Shown: piece by piece, positions 1 through 7,372 of the stretch
Position numbering within the stretch: position 1 is the first letter of the stretch
Layout of the letters: every line of letters starts with the position of its first letter
NCBI RefSeq assembly: GCF_000745015.1
Contig: NZ_JQNA01000001.1
Location: forward strand, 1,426,001-1,490,000
Direction of reading: 5' to 3'
DNA length: 64,000 nucleotides
DNA from: Burkholderia sp. 9120
GTDB taxonomy: Bacteria > Pseudomonadota > Gammaproteobacteria > Burkholderiales > Burkholderiaceae
The notes under the pieces: generated by a model
Databases searched by the model: none
What the model was told of the DNA's origin: nothing
What the model saw: only the letters and a program-made list of their open reading frames with translations
Position numbers and translations under genes: made by a program

Positions 1-22
1 GACATGTGGCGCGACGCGGTGG

Positions 23-532
23 CTACCGGAGCGAAGCTACTGTGGCGCGTGAAGTCGAATTTGCGCCCACGCGCGGAATCGAGCGCCACCAGCTGCCGCC
101 GCGCCGATTGCAAAACGCAACCAAGTCCCCGATCGTCGCAATCCCCTCCCCCTTCAAGCGCGAGGCGATGCGCGGGCGAAACCACCTTCCAATTGAATGG
201 CTCGCCGCGGGCGACGCAGCCGCGAGTGCTGCCGCTTCGGTGACCATCCGGAACGTCACTGTGGTGAGCTTTGGCTCGCCATGCTTCTTGATGGACGCAC
301 GCAAGTGTTCCGCCAACGCGGGCGACCCCTGCTCGATCGCCACCTTCACCAGTCCGTCGAGCAGGGTTCGCAGATGCCGGTCCATCGCCGAGGGCGTCGC
401 GGTGAAACTGTCTTCATCGACGTCGTAATAGGTGCGCGCGATGATCGCCGGCGCCACTCGCTGCACGTACGCTCGCACCGCCGCGAGATCCTTGGCGGTG
501 TAGCCGTAGGTCAGCGTGAGGACTTCACTCAT
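23..532 (-). pseudogene. Phage-type integrase, N-terminal part only, ends at TAG
   Basis: The 169 residues match the N-terminal half of the Burkholderia-type phage integrases that carry a DUF3701 domain ahead of a tyrosine recombinase domain. The best landmark is near residues 116-155 (GRWFRPRIASRLKGEGIATI, then a CNRRGGSWWRSIPRVG block). Homologues continue with an Arg-rich helix ending in a WLR-type motif. Here the reading drifts after the PRVG block and stops at TAG (23-25), before any catalytic Arg/His/Tyr residues. The recombinase domain would lie left of the window, so I cannot tell whether it exists. The ATG is 6 bases after the stop of the 182-residue gene, suggesting one transcript. 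Family call is from memory of the motif; the truncation is read directly. Confidence 0.65.
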
Positions 533-538
533 TGGGAA

Positions 539-1087
539 TTACTCACGCGGGCCGCCCTTGGATTTGGACCCGCCTGGTGGCCGGGGCCGAAATCCCGCTA
601 GTACGTCGTTGGCTTCAGCGAGGAACGCGTCAGGAAAAGCCAGCGTGATTTGCGTGAACGCCGCGCGCGTCGCGCCGAGCATCGTGGCCAGTTGGACATC
701 GGACGCGGACTCGCCCCACAAGACGCGCTGCACCAGCGCAATGCCACCGTGCCGGGCGACCAGGCGCAGTGCATAGCCAAGCGACGCATTGGTCAGCATC
801 TCGGCGCCATAGGTGTCGGCGAGCGCGGTGAGGATCGCGAGCTCCACGCGATCCGGTCGACGGGGCACTTTGCCATGCCGGGTCGCACGCGCAGTGACAT
901 CATCGGCCAGGTCACCGATCAGGCGGCTGGCCGAATCCAGTGCGCGGATGCCCGTCGCCTCCCCTGCCCGGAAGGCCGAGATCGCGTCATCCAGGCGCAG
1001 CACGATGCGCGCGGTCTCCGGGCTGAGCGGAGCGGCCTTATCGGATGGCGGGTCGGACTGGGGTTGTGGCATGGGCGGGCGGGCCAA
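539..1087 (-). CDS. Hypothetical protein upstream of the integrase fragment
   Basis: I do not recognise this 182-residue protein. It has a Pro-rich N-terminus (about residues 1-22), a largely helical middle rich in Ala, Leu and Arg (about 25-160) and a basic Gly/Pro/Lys-rich tail. No signal peptide or membrane segment is visible. The start could be TTG at 1087, which has GAGGG just upstream, or ATG at 1072. The stop is 6 bases before the integrase fragment, so the two are probably co-transcribed. Its position suggests an accessory role in recombination or element maintenance, but that is inference from context only. Confidence 0.55.
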   Translation of the reverse strand: MARPPMPQPQSDPPSDKAAPLSPETARIVLRLDDAISAFRAGEATGIRALDSASRLIGDLADDVTARATRHGKVPRRPDRVELAILTALADTYGAEMLTNASLGYALRLVARHGGIALVQRVLWGESASDVQLATMLGATRAAFTQITLAFPDAFLAEANDVLAGFRPRPPGGSKSKGGPRE

Positions 1088-1441
1088 AAGTGACCCTCAA
1101 ATGGGAATCGTCGTATTTTAGCTCTCAAATGCAGTCCCGATAATACGAGTTAGAAGGTTTGTATCGCTCTAAATCATTGATTTATAGCACTGTTTTTATA
1201 CCCCTACCCGTATTTGGCCGCCATCCCCAGTGCGTAATGTGCCGTCAACAGTCGTTAGTTTCTCTTCGGCTTTTGGTTTTTCGATTGGCCTCGCGCAGAG
1301 AAACAAGGAACTTTGAGCAGCCGGCGATTCGCAAGCATTAAAACAGTCGACAATTAATCCGAATGGCCCTAGTCGACCCTGTATAGACCTTCGTCCTTGG
1401 CTGAAGCGGTCGCTCAAACGTCCTGCTGCTGGGAGAGGTGA
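1088..1441. other. Intergenic, AT-richer than surroundings
   Basis: No convincing coding sequence. The part at about 1120-1200 is AT-rich and is the likely place for the promoter of the minus-strand pair ending at 23, but I could not choose one -35/-10 pair. A 73-residue minus-strand reading frame (1196-1417) has no recognisable features and is not called. Confidence 0.4.
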
Positions 1442-1708
1442 TTACGCTGGAACGAAGTAAGGATGCGCGCCGTCGGGGAACTGATCCCACTCGATTTCGT
1501 TGGTGTATTCCGCGCACTTCACAAACAACGAATCTGTGTCGTGTGCATTCAAAATCTCCAGCGCAGCTTCGGGCGCATGTTGCCCAGGGAAAGTATGCTC
1601 AATTACATAAGCCTCGTAATCTCCTTTCGCGACCACCACTCGGCCGATGCTCCAACGGAATGCGGCCAACGGATATGAAGGTATTTCGCGCACATGAATT
1701 CTCGCCAT
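1442..1708 (-). CDS. Small hypothetical protein beside Rap1a-like gene
   Basis: An 88-residue protein I do not recognise. The ATG at 1706-1708 has a good Shine-Dalgarno (GGAGAA, about 6 bases upstream). The protein is acidic toward the C-terminus, with Asp/Glu, Trp and Tyr (EIEWDQFPDGAHPYF), and has no signal peptide or membrane helix. It lies 34 bases downstream of the Rap1a-like gene on the same strand, so the two are probably one transcript. An immunity-associated or cargo role is guesswork; the RBS and spacing make it likely to be a real gene. Confidence 0.55.
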   Translation of the reverse strand: MARIHVREIPSYPLAAFRWSIGRVVVAKGDYEAYVIEHTFPGQHAPEAALEILNAHDTDSLFVKCAEYTNEIEWDQFPDGAHPYFVPA

Positions 1709-1742
1709 ATCGGTTCTCCATCTCCAGTCTCAATTTTGCGAA

Positions 1743-2119
1743 TCACTTGGCAGGTTGGCCGGGCGGCGTTCGGGCAATTCCGCACGTTTCTTTCAATGCA
1801 GTGAGCGCTAGCATGTTCATGGGCTCCTGCCAGTACTTCGGGTTGTCGCGAAGGTACTTGTCTAAGATTGCCACTACCTGCTTGTTGGTCATCCCATGTA
1901 TGCATCCATTCAGCATGTCGAGATTGCTGTCCGAGCCCGTGAGTACAGACGAAACCAGCAATCCGTCAACCAGTCCCTCCGCGTACCCAGAACGTTCGGC
2001 AACCGAAAGGTCGTTGTAGCCGTTGCCTGTCTGGAAGCCGCTGTAGAACGCCAATCCGCCCGCATTTGCATTCGAGGCGATCAGCCCCGAGATGATATCA
2101 ACGTGTGTCTAAATCGCAT
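1743..2119 (-). pseudogene. Rap1a-like immunity protein, signal peptide frameshifted
   Basis: The frame 1743-2054 resembles the Rap1a/Tai immunity family: a GYAEGLVDGLL segment, Cys residues in the middle and near the end, and a KYLRDNPKYWQEPMNMLALTA block. Family members are periplasmic and protect against type VI secretion amidase toxins. The open frame begins only at a TTG near 2054. Upstream, an ATG at 2119-2117 preceded by AAGGA encodes MRFRHTLI in another frame, and the Rap1a frame continues ISGLIASNANAG, which looks like the rest of a signal peptide. Joining them needs one extra base near 2098-2103, so the gene looks broken by a 1-nt deletion. A sequencing error cannot be excluded. Confidence 0.6.
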
Positions 2120-2181
2120 ATTCGATTTTCCTTGGTGTTGGTCTTTTCTCACGTTGCACTTCTCATGCGACCGTCAGTTCC

Positions 2182-2421
2182 TCATACGCGGACGATTCCG
2201 GTACCTGGGGCTCTTAGTATCCTGAGCCATTCGGTCACTTTGTCCGCATTAACTTCCTTGATCGGGTATCCGCGGACATTCACCACTTCACGAGCGCCAA
2301 CGCTCAATTCAGCCGAGGTAATAAGGACGCCATATTTCGCACCATTGTACGTAACGTCGGCTGCAAGACCTTTGATGGTAACTTTGTCAACTTTCTCCTT
2401 TTGGCGTTTGTCTTCAGGCGA
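2182..2421 (-). pseudogene. Remnant resembling the C-terminus of an Mrr-type nuclease
   Basis: This frame overlaps the end of the helicase fragment and has no start codon context; it opens after TGA at 2422-2424. The 79 residues include ADVTYNGAKYGVLITSAELS followed by an AREVVN...YPIKEVNADKV...WLR segment. The pattern (hydrophobic strand, T-S, small residues, then a strand and helix) resembles the C-terminal part of Mrr-catalytic-domain restriction endonucleases. The D...(E/Q)xK catalytic residues would lie further upstream and are not visible here. I read it as the 3' end of a gene whose middle was deleted. The assignment is by eye and tentative. Confidence 0.4.
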
Positions 2422-3482
2422 TCAAAAGCTGTGTTAATCGCGAACTGCTGCATCAGGCTCATTTTCTGCGATGCATCTTCCGGCCAGTGTCCTGCGTTGG
2501 TTCTGGCGGGATGCAAGGCGCGAATGATTTCGTCGCGACCGGCATCGCTATAGAGATCAATCCGCTGGGCGGCGTCGCCCGGTGTCAGGTATGCGCGTAG
2601 CGTCGCGGGAATGTCACCGTCGTGAACCGACGCCATGCACCGTTCAATATCCTCGACAAAAAAGCTGTTCAGGATATCTACCGTCGGTTCTTCCGTCGCA
2701 TCATCAATAGCCTCATCGTCGGCGTCGCTCCCAGACGTATATTGCGTTGCGAGTGACTGCGCATCGGGCAGCGACTTCTCACCGGTGATGGCCGCGGGGG
2801 TAAGCTTCGCCTGTTTGTCGTTCTCTTTTTCTCTCGTAAGTATCTCGAGCAGTGCGATGGACGATTGCGATGGCAATGTACAACCGGCCCAGTCCACGAG
2901 CACAGCATACAAAGACATGATCTCTTCACCGGTCAGCGGCGAAGGCTGCGCATCGTCATGCTCGCTTGAGCGTCGCCTCAGACGCTCGGTTTTGTAGTTG
3001 AACAGGCGCTCCGAAAGATCCTTTTGCGCGATACTAAACGCTTCTGAAGTGAGCGCCAGCAGTCCTTTTTGTCTTGCCATGCCAATCGGTCACGGCACGG
3101 TCGAAACTGAAAGCGGGTCGAACTCGGACTGGCCGTGCGCGTCGAAAACAATTCTCGCGATACATGACTGCCCATCGAGCGCCGTGCGTTCGGCGTCTTC
3201 CGTTGAATCGGTCGCCTCCTTCGCGCGGAGCTCTCCAGCAAAATCCGCGATGCCCTGCATCTCAAAAATGCCGAGATAGAGCTTGAATCCAGTCAACTCG
3301 CGGTCGTCGGGAATAACGGCCTGCCATGGCGATGGAGCACCTGCGCAAAGGTTATCTAGTGTGAGCCATTTCAGGTCCCGCTCGTCCACTTGGTCAAATA
3401 CCTGCTTCAGGTCGAATGGAATGAAGAATTCGACCTTGTGCCAGAAATCGAGGACATCGTGAAGTGAGTTGGCTTGCGTCAT
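2304..3482 (-). pseudogene. Superfamily 1-type AAA helicase, N-terminal half, with in-frame TGA
   Basis: Two consecutive readings in one frame, 3482-3090 (130 residues) and 3080-2304 (258 residues), are separated only by TGA at 3092-3090. Read through, they match the non-catalytic N-terminal region of large AAA_11/AAA_12-type helicases: a LDFWHKVEFF start, a YLGIF segment, a LSVSTVP segment and later a MQQFAINTAFDRL segment. In that family the last motif directly precedes the Walker A loop. The TGA sits where homologues have Trp after STVP, so TGG to TGA is the simplest change. After DRLK the frame diverges and stops, so no ATPase motif remains. Cannot be a working helicase as read. Confidence 0.6.
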
Positions 3483-3925
3483 GAACTCGTTCGTCTGCTT
3501 CCAATGGGTGACTCTCCATCATAGCCGGTTAGTAACGGTTCGCTTTGTTCGATGGCAGCGCCACGACGTCAATGTCGTATACGAACTGCGACGGTCATCA
3601 GAGCGCGACACTCGATAAGAATTGCCCTGAACGAAATCGAATCTCGATATTTCAATCAGGTATTCGACCACTCGACTGACATGATTGAAGCAATGGGCAT
3701 CAGCGGCATCACGTGCGCACGCATGAATCCTGAGAAAGCCATGACCCCATTCAAAGGACGACCACCGTACACAGCAGCAAAGCCCGATAGAACCCCGTAT
3801 CGGGCCACTAACGGGCTTCCAATATGACATCCAGGACCCACCGCATGACGAATCCATTCGAATACCTTACAGAGCCTGTTATGCACCCTCCAAGGAATCG
3901 CTTCACCTAATACGTCATTGCTTCG
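3483..3925. other. Intergenic with a hairpin at 3782-3805
   Basis: No credible gene; two short minus-strand frames here lack RBS and recognisable sequence. Positions 3782-3789 (GCCCGATA) and 3798-3805 (TATCGGGC) form a perfect 8-bp hairpin with an 8-nt loop. On the minus strand it is followed by TTTGCTGCTG. It lies about 120 bases downstream of the Gp2 gene copy A and could end that transcript, or be part of a replication origin. Confidence 0.4.
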
Positions 3926-5320
3926 CTAGACAACAGCAAAGCCCCAAGGAATGTCGTCGGCGTCACCTTTGCCAATTGACGGAGCAACCACGCCGATCCC
4001 ATTTGGTTGGATACCAGAATCCGTTGTATGAGACGGCAGATGCTCACGCGTGCCCTTCGAGAGACGCCCCATACTTTCCTCGAAGTCTGCTACTGGCGTC
4101 GCCTTCAAACGGGGGATCGGTACTCCGGTCTTACTACGCTTTCTGCCCTTTCTTTTCGCTTCAATCTTCGGTGGGTGACTGACCCAGAATGAGCGGTGAG
4201 CATCGGGCTTAACCATCTTCATGTAGAAATCCGGTTTCGTGATGTAGGGGACGACCTGATTTTCGAGAGCGCGGAGCTTTTCCTCATTGTCGTATCTCAC
4301 GGACCCGATACCGGGCTTCACATACTTCGAACGAAAGCAGTTATAGCTGCCGCCTTTGCCGCGTGTGATCCGGCTATTCCAGTGATTGCAGATCATCTCG
4401 GTAATGACGGCGTGCTGGCCCACGACATCGCCATTGAGGATAACCAGAACATGAAAATGAAAGCCTTTATCTAGGCCGTACTCCAGTTTGATTCCAAAGC
4501 CCATGCCCTTGCTGGCACCCGCAGGCAGCATCTTGCTCAAGTCACGCTTGAGAAAGCGCCTCAGTGCCCTTCTATGGTTTCTCACATCCTCATAAGTGAT
4601 CGCCTGCTCACCGGACGTCTCAGGATCGCAATAGTGCTTTGCGTAGCCGAGATCAAAGCGTAAGACCGAGAGATGATGATTCACGTTCAGGCAGGCGAGC
4701 ACCAGAGACCACAGCGTGTCCTTATTCTCAGCAGGCTGCCTCTCGAGTCAGTCTATCCAGTCCCGGAAAGCTGGGCTATTGCCCTTTCTCCGAATCTCGT
4801 TGATGACATCATTCAAAGGCTGCACGTACTCGGTAAGCCTCACCGTGCTACTTTGTCTCCAGTCGGACGCGCCCAGCCATTCATCCTTAGCCGTCGTTGC
4901 AAATGACGCACGGCCATTCGTGAACGCCACTTCACGCATGACAGCCTGATGGAAGAGTCCGAAGTAACGGTTGAACTGCCCGATAGCCGGGTACCTGTCC
5001 AGTATGCGATCCAGATCCATCTTCAGACACTGCAGGAAGCACTCGCCGAGCTTACCCATCTCGAGTCTGGAGGTCAGCGGCTTGAGTCGGCGATCCACAC
5101 TTACGTCTTCCAGATGAAAGAGACGATACTTTGAACGGATGATCGCCTTGACGCATTCGGTGATGTGATGCACGTCACTGGCGACAGTGCCTTCGCCAGA
5201 GCCGTAGGTGGACACGACGTTGTCGTCGATCAGGTCAAAGTGAAGTGTCTCGAATGGTCTAGACTCGAATGACTCTTCGCTAGTATGTCTGTTACTGTTC
5301 AATAAGTTTGTGGTCTTCAT
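3926..5320 (-). pseudogene. Inovirus Gp2-like protein copy A (HUH-type motif), interrupted by TGA
   Basis: Two readings in the same frame (5320-4748 and 4702-3926) are interrupted by TGA at 4750-4748. Read through they give about 463 residues, close to the 441 of copy B, and the two align without gaps across the stop (FRDWID-stop-LERQPAEN against FRKASSEFIRASNEN). The family is inovirus Gp2 / YagK-YfjJ C-terminal, common on cryptic phages and plasmids. The C-terminal part has LRFDLGY, KLEYGLDKG and HFH followed by VLV, a canonical HUH metal motif, then YITK, the YxxK-like motif of rolling-circle initiators. A replication role is inference from these motifs. The stop separates the N-terminal region from the catalytic part, so function is doubtful unless the GTG near 4702 restarts translation. 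Confidence 0.65.
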
Positions 5321-5852
5321 ATCCGTCTCGATCAGTGATTAGTCGTGGCCCTCGTCGATCCCGTAGATCGACTTGAGCACCATGTGGAGCAGGCACGATG
5401 AGAACGTGAGCGCTACTCCTCGAATCATTCCAATGAGATGTAAAAAAGTACGGTAACTTGAGCAGAAGGACTGTTTATACTTGAGTGACCTACCTATTGA
5501 TGGATGTCTGGTCAAGACTGTCGAAGAGGACGCTGTGGTATCGAGAGGGATGACGATTCGAACAGTTATGCAAAGAGGTCAGGAACACAGGTACGCTAAG
5601 TTGACCGTATAATATTAGAATATTGAATAAAGACAACAACGTTAGATCCGGAATTCATCGTCACTGAAAGATTCCATTTATCGAGAAGCCTGAATCAGAA
5701 ACGGCTTTCCCATGCACGCTTTCTTCCTACCCGGTCTCGTCAAGTTAGCGTCCTGCGCTGTGAGATAAGGGTGCTTGCCGAGGCAATGTATCTTCTGATA
5801 ACGTCTACCACTCGCAGTGATCCAATTTAAATCCAGAAAGGGGAAAGCATCA
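5321..5852. other. Divergent intergenic region between Gp2 copy A and H-NS-like gene
   Basis: About 530 bases with no supported gene. It is AT-rich around 5600-5650, with a TATAAT at 5608-5613 followed by AATATT-containing repeats at about 5611-5626. No good -35 lies 17 bases upstream of the TATAAT. AT-rich curved DNA like this is the kind of target H-NS proteins bind, so it may be where the adjacent gene product acts. Confidence 0.4.
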
Positions 5853-6197
5853 ATGTCCAAGCTGAACGCAATCGACGAAGAAAGGGCAAAGCTCAATGAA
5901 CAGCTGGCCGAGTTGGAAAGGCGGGAAGCGGCAATTCTGGAAGAAGAAAGGCCTGCAGCCATCACCCGGATAAACGCCGACATAGCGCGCTACAAGATCA
6001 AAGCTCAGGACCTCAGATTCGAGTCAGAGGGACACGGGACGCCAAAGCAATCTAAAGTTCCGACAAAAAAGCAGCAGGCACCCGCGAAGTACAAGAACCC
6101 GAACGGCGATGAGACATGGTCCGGCCGCGGCACACCTCCGAAGTGGATGCCTAAAGACAAAACCGAGTGGGATAAACTCGGAGTCTCCAAAGCCTGA
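5853..6197 (+). CDS. H-NS family nucleoid-associated protein
   Basis: A 114-residue protein with the two-part H-NS layout. Residues about 3-60 form a charged coiled coil (ERAKLNEQLAELERREAAIL and onward) for dimerisation. The C-terminus has the DNA-binding motif YKNPNGDETWSGRGTPPKW, matching the W(S/T)GRG core that inserts into the minor groove of AT-rich DNA. I chose ATG 5853 because AAAGGGGAAAG lies just upstream; an in-frame ATG at 5817 has no such site. H-NS-like genes on mobile elements usually silence the element's own AT-rich genes, and here it sits between the two Gp2 copies. The fold is clear; the regulatory target is inferred. Confidence 0.9.
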   Translation: MSKLNAIDEERAKLNEQLAELERREAAILEEERPAAITRINADIARYKIKAQDLRFESEGHGTPKQSKVPTKKQQAPAKYKNPNGDETWSGRGTPPKWMPKDKTEWDKLGVSKA

Positions 6198-6739
6198 GCC
6201 GTGCACAAGGGGACGGCTTTCCGTGGCCGGATTCCCCGCGATCCCGTCCATACGCGTACGCTCGCAATCCGGCCGCTCCTGCCGGCACCCGTTGCGAGCC
6301 ATAGCCCCCTTCTCCATGCCGCCACCCGAGACGGAGACTTGATTGGGCCATACGACAAAGGCTTTCGACGGGAAGGGCCGCGCGAAAGCTCGGCACGCAT
6401 TCCAACGGAACTGATAATGGCCCCATCGGTGACGGGACAGGATCCGAGACCCACGCGGAGTGCCCCAACGACCGGCTATACCCTTGCCTGGCGGAGCACG
6501 CCGTGCACTCCGCTAGGTACGTACGAAGCATCAGATCTCAGCTACACTTTAAGAATGGCCTGGACTGTCCCATTTGGTAGAGCAACCCTTGTCATACCGT
6601 CGATCTAGCGATCTGAAGAACCAACCCGACTTCATATAAAGAATCAACACCTACACTCAATAACAGATTCTTGACGTCACAAATTCGCTAATCTAGCATG
6701 ATGAAAATCAGATATTGATTAGGTATAAAACCAGTAATC
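6198..6739. other. Intergenic with hairpin 6491-6513 and promoter at 6671-6699
   Basis: No supported gene. GCGGA-GCAC (6491-6499) can pair with GTGC...TCCGC (6503-6513) around a 3-nt loop with a small bulge. Composition changes from GC-rich (6200-6520) to AT-rich (6600-6739), so this may be a junction. The hairpin is a candidate origin or terminator near the Gp2 genes; nothing proves either. Confidence 0.4.
6671..6699 (+). promoter_or_regulatory. Sigma70-type promoter for the 206-residue gene and Gp2 copy B
   Basis: TTGACG (6671-6676), 17-bp spacer, TAGCAT (6694-6699); predicted start near 6706. An inverted repeat AATCA-GATAT-TGATT at about 6707-6721 overlaps the start and could be an operator. 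Confidence 0.55.
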
Positions 6740-7360
6740 GTGAAGTCAATAACAGAACGTGATCTGAAGTTTGCTCGCCGTGCCCGCAGCCTGCGCCGAC
6801 TCACATTGCATGCCGATGGCGGCGCTTTCGAGTTGCGCGTGAGCACGGCGGGCGAAGAAGATCTGACACTTGTGACGATGCGCAAAGCAGACGGCGCCTC
6901 GGTTCCCCGCCGCTTCGATAGTCCGGTTGCCGCCTTGGCGCTGCTGTTCAAACTTGGCATTCACGAAGTCAATGTCAATCTCGAGCATTGGCAGCCAAAG
7001 GAGAAAGACTCAGCCCGGCGCCGGCCAGATAGCGCTGCGCTGATGAAGGAAGCGCATGAAGCACTCGCCGAGAAGAAGCGGAATAAGCCCGATACGTCAG
7101 AAAGCACGACAGTAGTCCCGCCTCCTCAGGACGAAGGAGGGACGATTAACACCGCACAAGCTTCGGGCGATGAGAATGTAAAGCCATCTGCGGGGGATGA
7201 AAAGCCTTCACCGATCCCTCGAAAGACAGGCATTCATCAAGTGGAGATCCGTACCATGAAAGGGTACGTTCGGCGAGATGTCACTCAGCCGCACGTTGAT
7301 TCAGGCGACGCTCCAGGCCGAGATAAAAGCACTATAAATGGCGATGAGCATACGTCATGA
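6740..7360 (+). CDS. Hypothetical protein cotranscribed with Gp2 copy B
   Basis: A 206-residue protein starting at GTG 6740, with no strong RBS. Residues about 1-90 look folded (LTLHADGGAFELRV, a strand-rich segment and a FDSPVAALALLFKLGIHEV helix). The rest is low-complexity and charged, rich in Lys, Glu, Asp and Pro, and probably disordered. The N-terminal pattern reminds me of small partition-associated (ParC-like) plasmid proteins, but I cannot support that. The stop overlaps an ATG (ATGA at 7357-7360) that opens a 16-codon frame ending at 7407, next to the Gp2 copy B starts. That arrangement suggests translational coupling. Confidence 0.6.
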   Translation: MKSITERDLKFARRARSLRRLTLHADGGAFELRVSTAGEEDLTLVTMRKADGASVPRRFDSPVAALALLFKLGIHEVNVNLEHWQPKEKDSARRRPDSAALMKEAHEALAEKKRNKPDTSESTTVVPPPQDEGGTINTAQASGDENVKPSAGDEKPSPIPRKTGIHQVEIRTMKGYVRRDVTQPHVDSGDAPGRDKSTINGDEHTS

Positions 7361-7372
7361 CTTCGACCTTTT

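Noticed and set aside
3519..3886. Minus-strand frames of 76 and 112 codons between helicase remnant and Gp2 copy A
   Set aside because: No RBS, no recognisable pattern, and they overlap each other; left as intergenic.
4748..4750. TGA as selenocysteine codon
   Set aside because: No SECIS-like hairpin follows and the family has no Cys at the position.
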